A stretch of 17,097 bases of DNA from JACCRE01 sp049790855 (GTDB lineage: Bacteria > Planctomycetota > Planctomycetia > Planctomycetales > Planctomycetaceae). Numbering within the stretch: position 1 is the first letter of the stretch; the number at the start of each line of letters is the position of its first letter. The translations under genes were made by a program, and so were the position numbers. The notes beneath the pieces are model-generated. The model was not told the origin of the DNA and did no database searches. It saw only the letters and a list, made by a program, of their open reading frames with translations. Below are positions 16,170 through 17,097 of this stretch, in pieces. Location: the NCBI GenBank assembly GCA_049790855.1, contig JBAQZJ010000058.1, positions 1 to 17,097 of the forward strand, given 5' to 3'.

Positions 16170-17097
16170 TTACTTCGCCCGACGTTTGACGGCGTAGCCG
16201 TAGGGAATCGGCCAGGAGGGTTCTTCGCCGAGTTCGTGTTGGGCTTTCAACGCCCAGTACGGCTCGCGCAACAGTTCGCGGCCGAGGAAAACCAGATCCG
16301 CGTCGCCGGCCGTGATGACTTCGTCGGCGTCGCGCGGATCGGTGATCAGACCGACCGCCCCGGTCATGATTCCTGTCTCATCGCGAATCCTGCGAGAGAA
16401 GGGAACCTGGTAACCCTTGCCGACGGGAATGCGGGCCTTGGGCGTCGACCCGCCGGACGAGACGTCGATCAGGTCGACGCCCAGTTCCTTGAGGCGACCG
16501 CTCAGCACCACCGACTCGTCGACGTCCCACCCGCCCTCGGTCCAGTCGGTCGCCGAGATCCGCACGAACAGGGGCAGGTCGTCGGGGACGGTACGGCGAA
16601 GCCGCTCGGCAACTTGCAACACGAGCCTCATTCGATTCTCGAGCCGGCCTCCGTACTCATCGGTGCGCTGGTTGCTCAACGGCGAGAGGAACTCATGCAG
16701 CAGGTAGCCGTGCGCCGCATGGATTTCGATGACCTGAAAACCTGCGGCCACCGCACGGCGGGCTGCGGCGTCGAAGGCCTCGACGACCGCTTCGATTCCT
16801 CGTGCGTCGAGCGGACGGGGGATCGGATCGCCCTCCTGAAACGGAATCTCGCTCGGGCCGATGACCGGCCAGCCGCCATCCTGCGGCGATTTGAGACTTC
16901 TGCCGCCCCGCCAGGGAACGTCGCAACTCGCTTTGCGGCCCGCGTGAGCCAGCTGAATGGCCGGCACGGCTCCTTGCGCGGCGACGAACCGGGAGATTCG
17001 CGCCAGCGGTTCGGCATGTTGATCGGTCCAAAGACCGACGTCGCCGGGAGAGATTCGGCCCTCGGCCGAAACGGCGGTCGCCTCGACCATCACCAGC
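16170..17097 (-). CDS. namA: Old Yellow Enzyme family NADH:flavin oxidoreductase, YqjM/NamA type (5' end beyond window)
   Basis: The frame is open to the right edge; the bases before the first internal GTG/ATG still encode a residue fitting YqjM (LVMVEATAVSAEGRISPGD against LIIVEASAVNPQGRITDQD), so the true start lies outside and about 50 residues are missing. The visible 309 residues form most of an FMN-binding TIM barrel. They include IQLAHAGRKA, the substrate-binding His pair in EIHAAHGYLLHEFLSPLSNQ with RTDEYGG after it, LFVRISATDW, DLIDVSSGG, TGAVGLITD and the phosphate-binding DADLVFLGRELLREP near the C-terminus. Family members reduce the C=C bond of enones, nitro compounds and other electrophiles with NADPH. 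The YqjM active-site cysteine lies in the missing part and cannot be checked. The protein is cytosolic, without membrane segments. A DUF1501 relic abuts its 3' end; no terminator is seen. Confidence 0.93.
   Translation of the reverse strand, partial: LVMVEATAVSAEGRISPGDVGLWTDQHAEPLARISRFVAAQGAVPAIQLAHAGRKASCDVPWRGGRSLKSPQDGGWPVIGPSEIPFQEGDPIPRPLDARGIEAVVEAFDAAARRAVAAGFQVIEIHAAHGYLLHEFLSPLSNQRTDEYGGRLENRMRLVLQVAERLRRTVPDDLPLFVRISATDWTEGGWDVDESVVLSGRLKELGVDLIDVSSGGSTPKARIPVGKGYQVPFSRRIRDETGIMTGAVGLITDPRDADEVITAGDADLVFLGRELLREPYWALKAQHELGEEPSWPIPYGYAVKRRAK

Overview
The window is GC-rich and bears the marks of a planctomycete chromosome. It holds a cytochrome-type DUF1587/1595/1592/1588/1585 protein next to a DUF1552 Tat protein. 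It also holds a giant surface protein opening with a variant LEPRxLL-type motif (LEDRLLL), and the remains of a DUF1501 gene. These families are characteristic of Planctomycetes. No rRNA, tRNA, CRISPR array, insertion sequence or phage gene was seen.

Left arm (1-3932, all minus strand). The order of transcription is a WrbA-type NAD(P)H:quinone oxidoreductase, a zinc alcohol/aldehyde dehydrogenase 51 bp downstream (a probable two-gene operon), and then, after a 276-bp gap, a large FAD/NAD(P) oxidoreductase related to the glutamate synthase small subunit that runs off the left edge. The gap holds two identical 10-bp palindromes exactly 40 bp apart, a candidate operator for the oxidoreductase.

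Middle (4068-9722, plus strand). A good sigma-70-like promoter (TTGATG, 17 bp, TACAAT) precedes a two-gene unit: a secreted 1380-residue protein with two CxxCH haem motifs, then a 434-residue DUF1552 protein with a twin-arginine signal. Such pairs are a planctomycete hallmark. They are presumed to act outside the cytoplasmic membrane, but their reaction is unknown.

Right arm (9790-17097, all minus strand). A 5.9-kb gene encodes a repeat-built surface protein of about 1977 residues. Its parts are an LEDRLLL N-terminus, 17 ELWxxDGTxxGT repeats, two cadherin/VCBS-like domains, a propeller-like block, and ten FG-GAP/EF-hand-like repeats. It converges on the DUF1552 gene. Upstream lie a 249-bp non-coding stretch with spaced direct repeats and a hairpin, then a DUF1501 pseudogene fragment with an internal deletion, then an Old Yellow Enzyme gene (YqjM/NamA type) cut by the right edge.

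The three small-molecule redox enzymes (WrbA, zinc dehydrogenase, OYE) suggest quinone and aldehyde/enone detoxification, but no shared pathway is shown. I found no defence system or other clearly new multigene system. The most unusual items are the mosaic surface protein with its possible control region, the DUF1501 relic, the 7-cysteine N-terminally extended GltD-like enzyme, and the palindrome pair.
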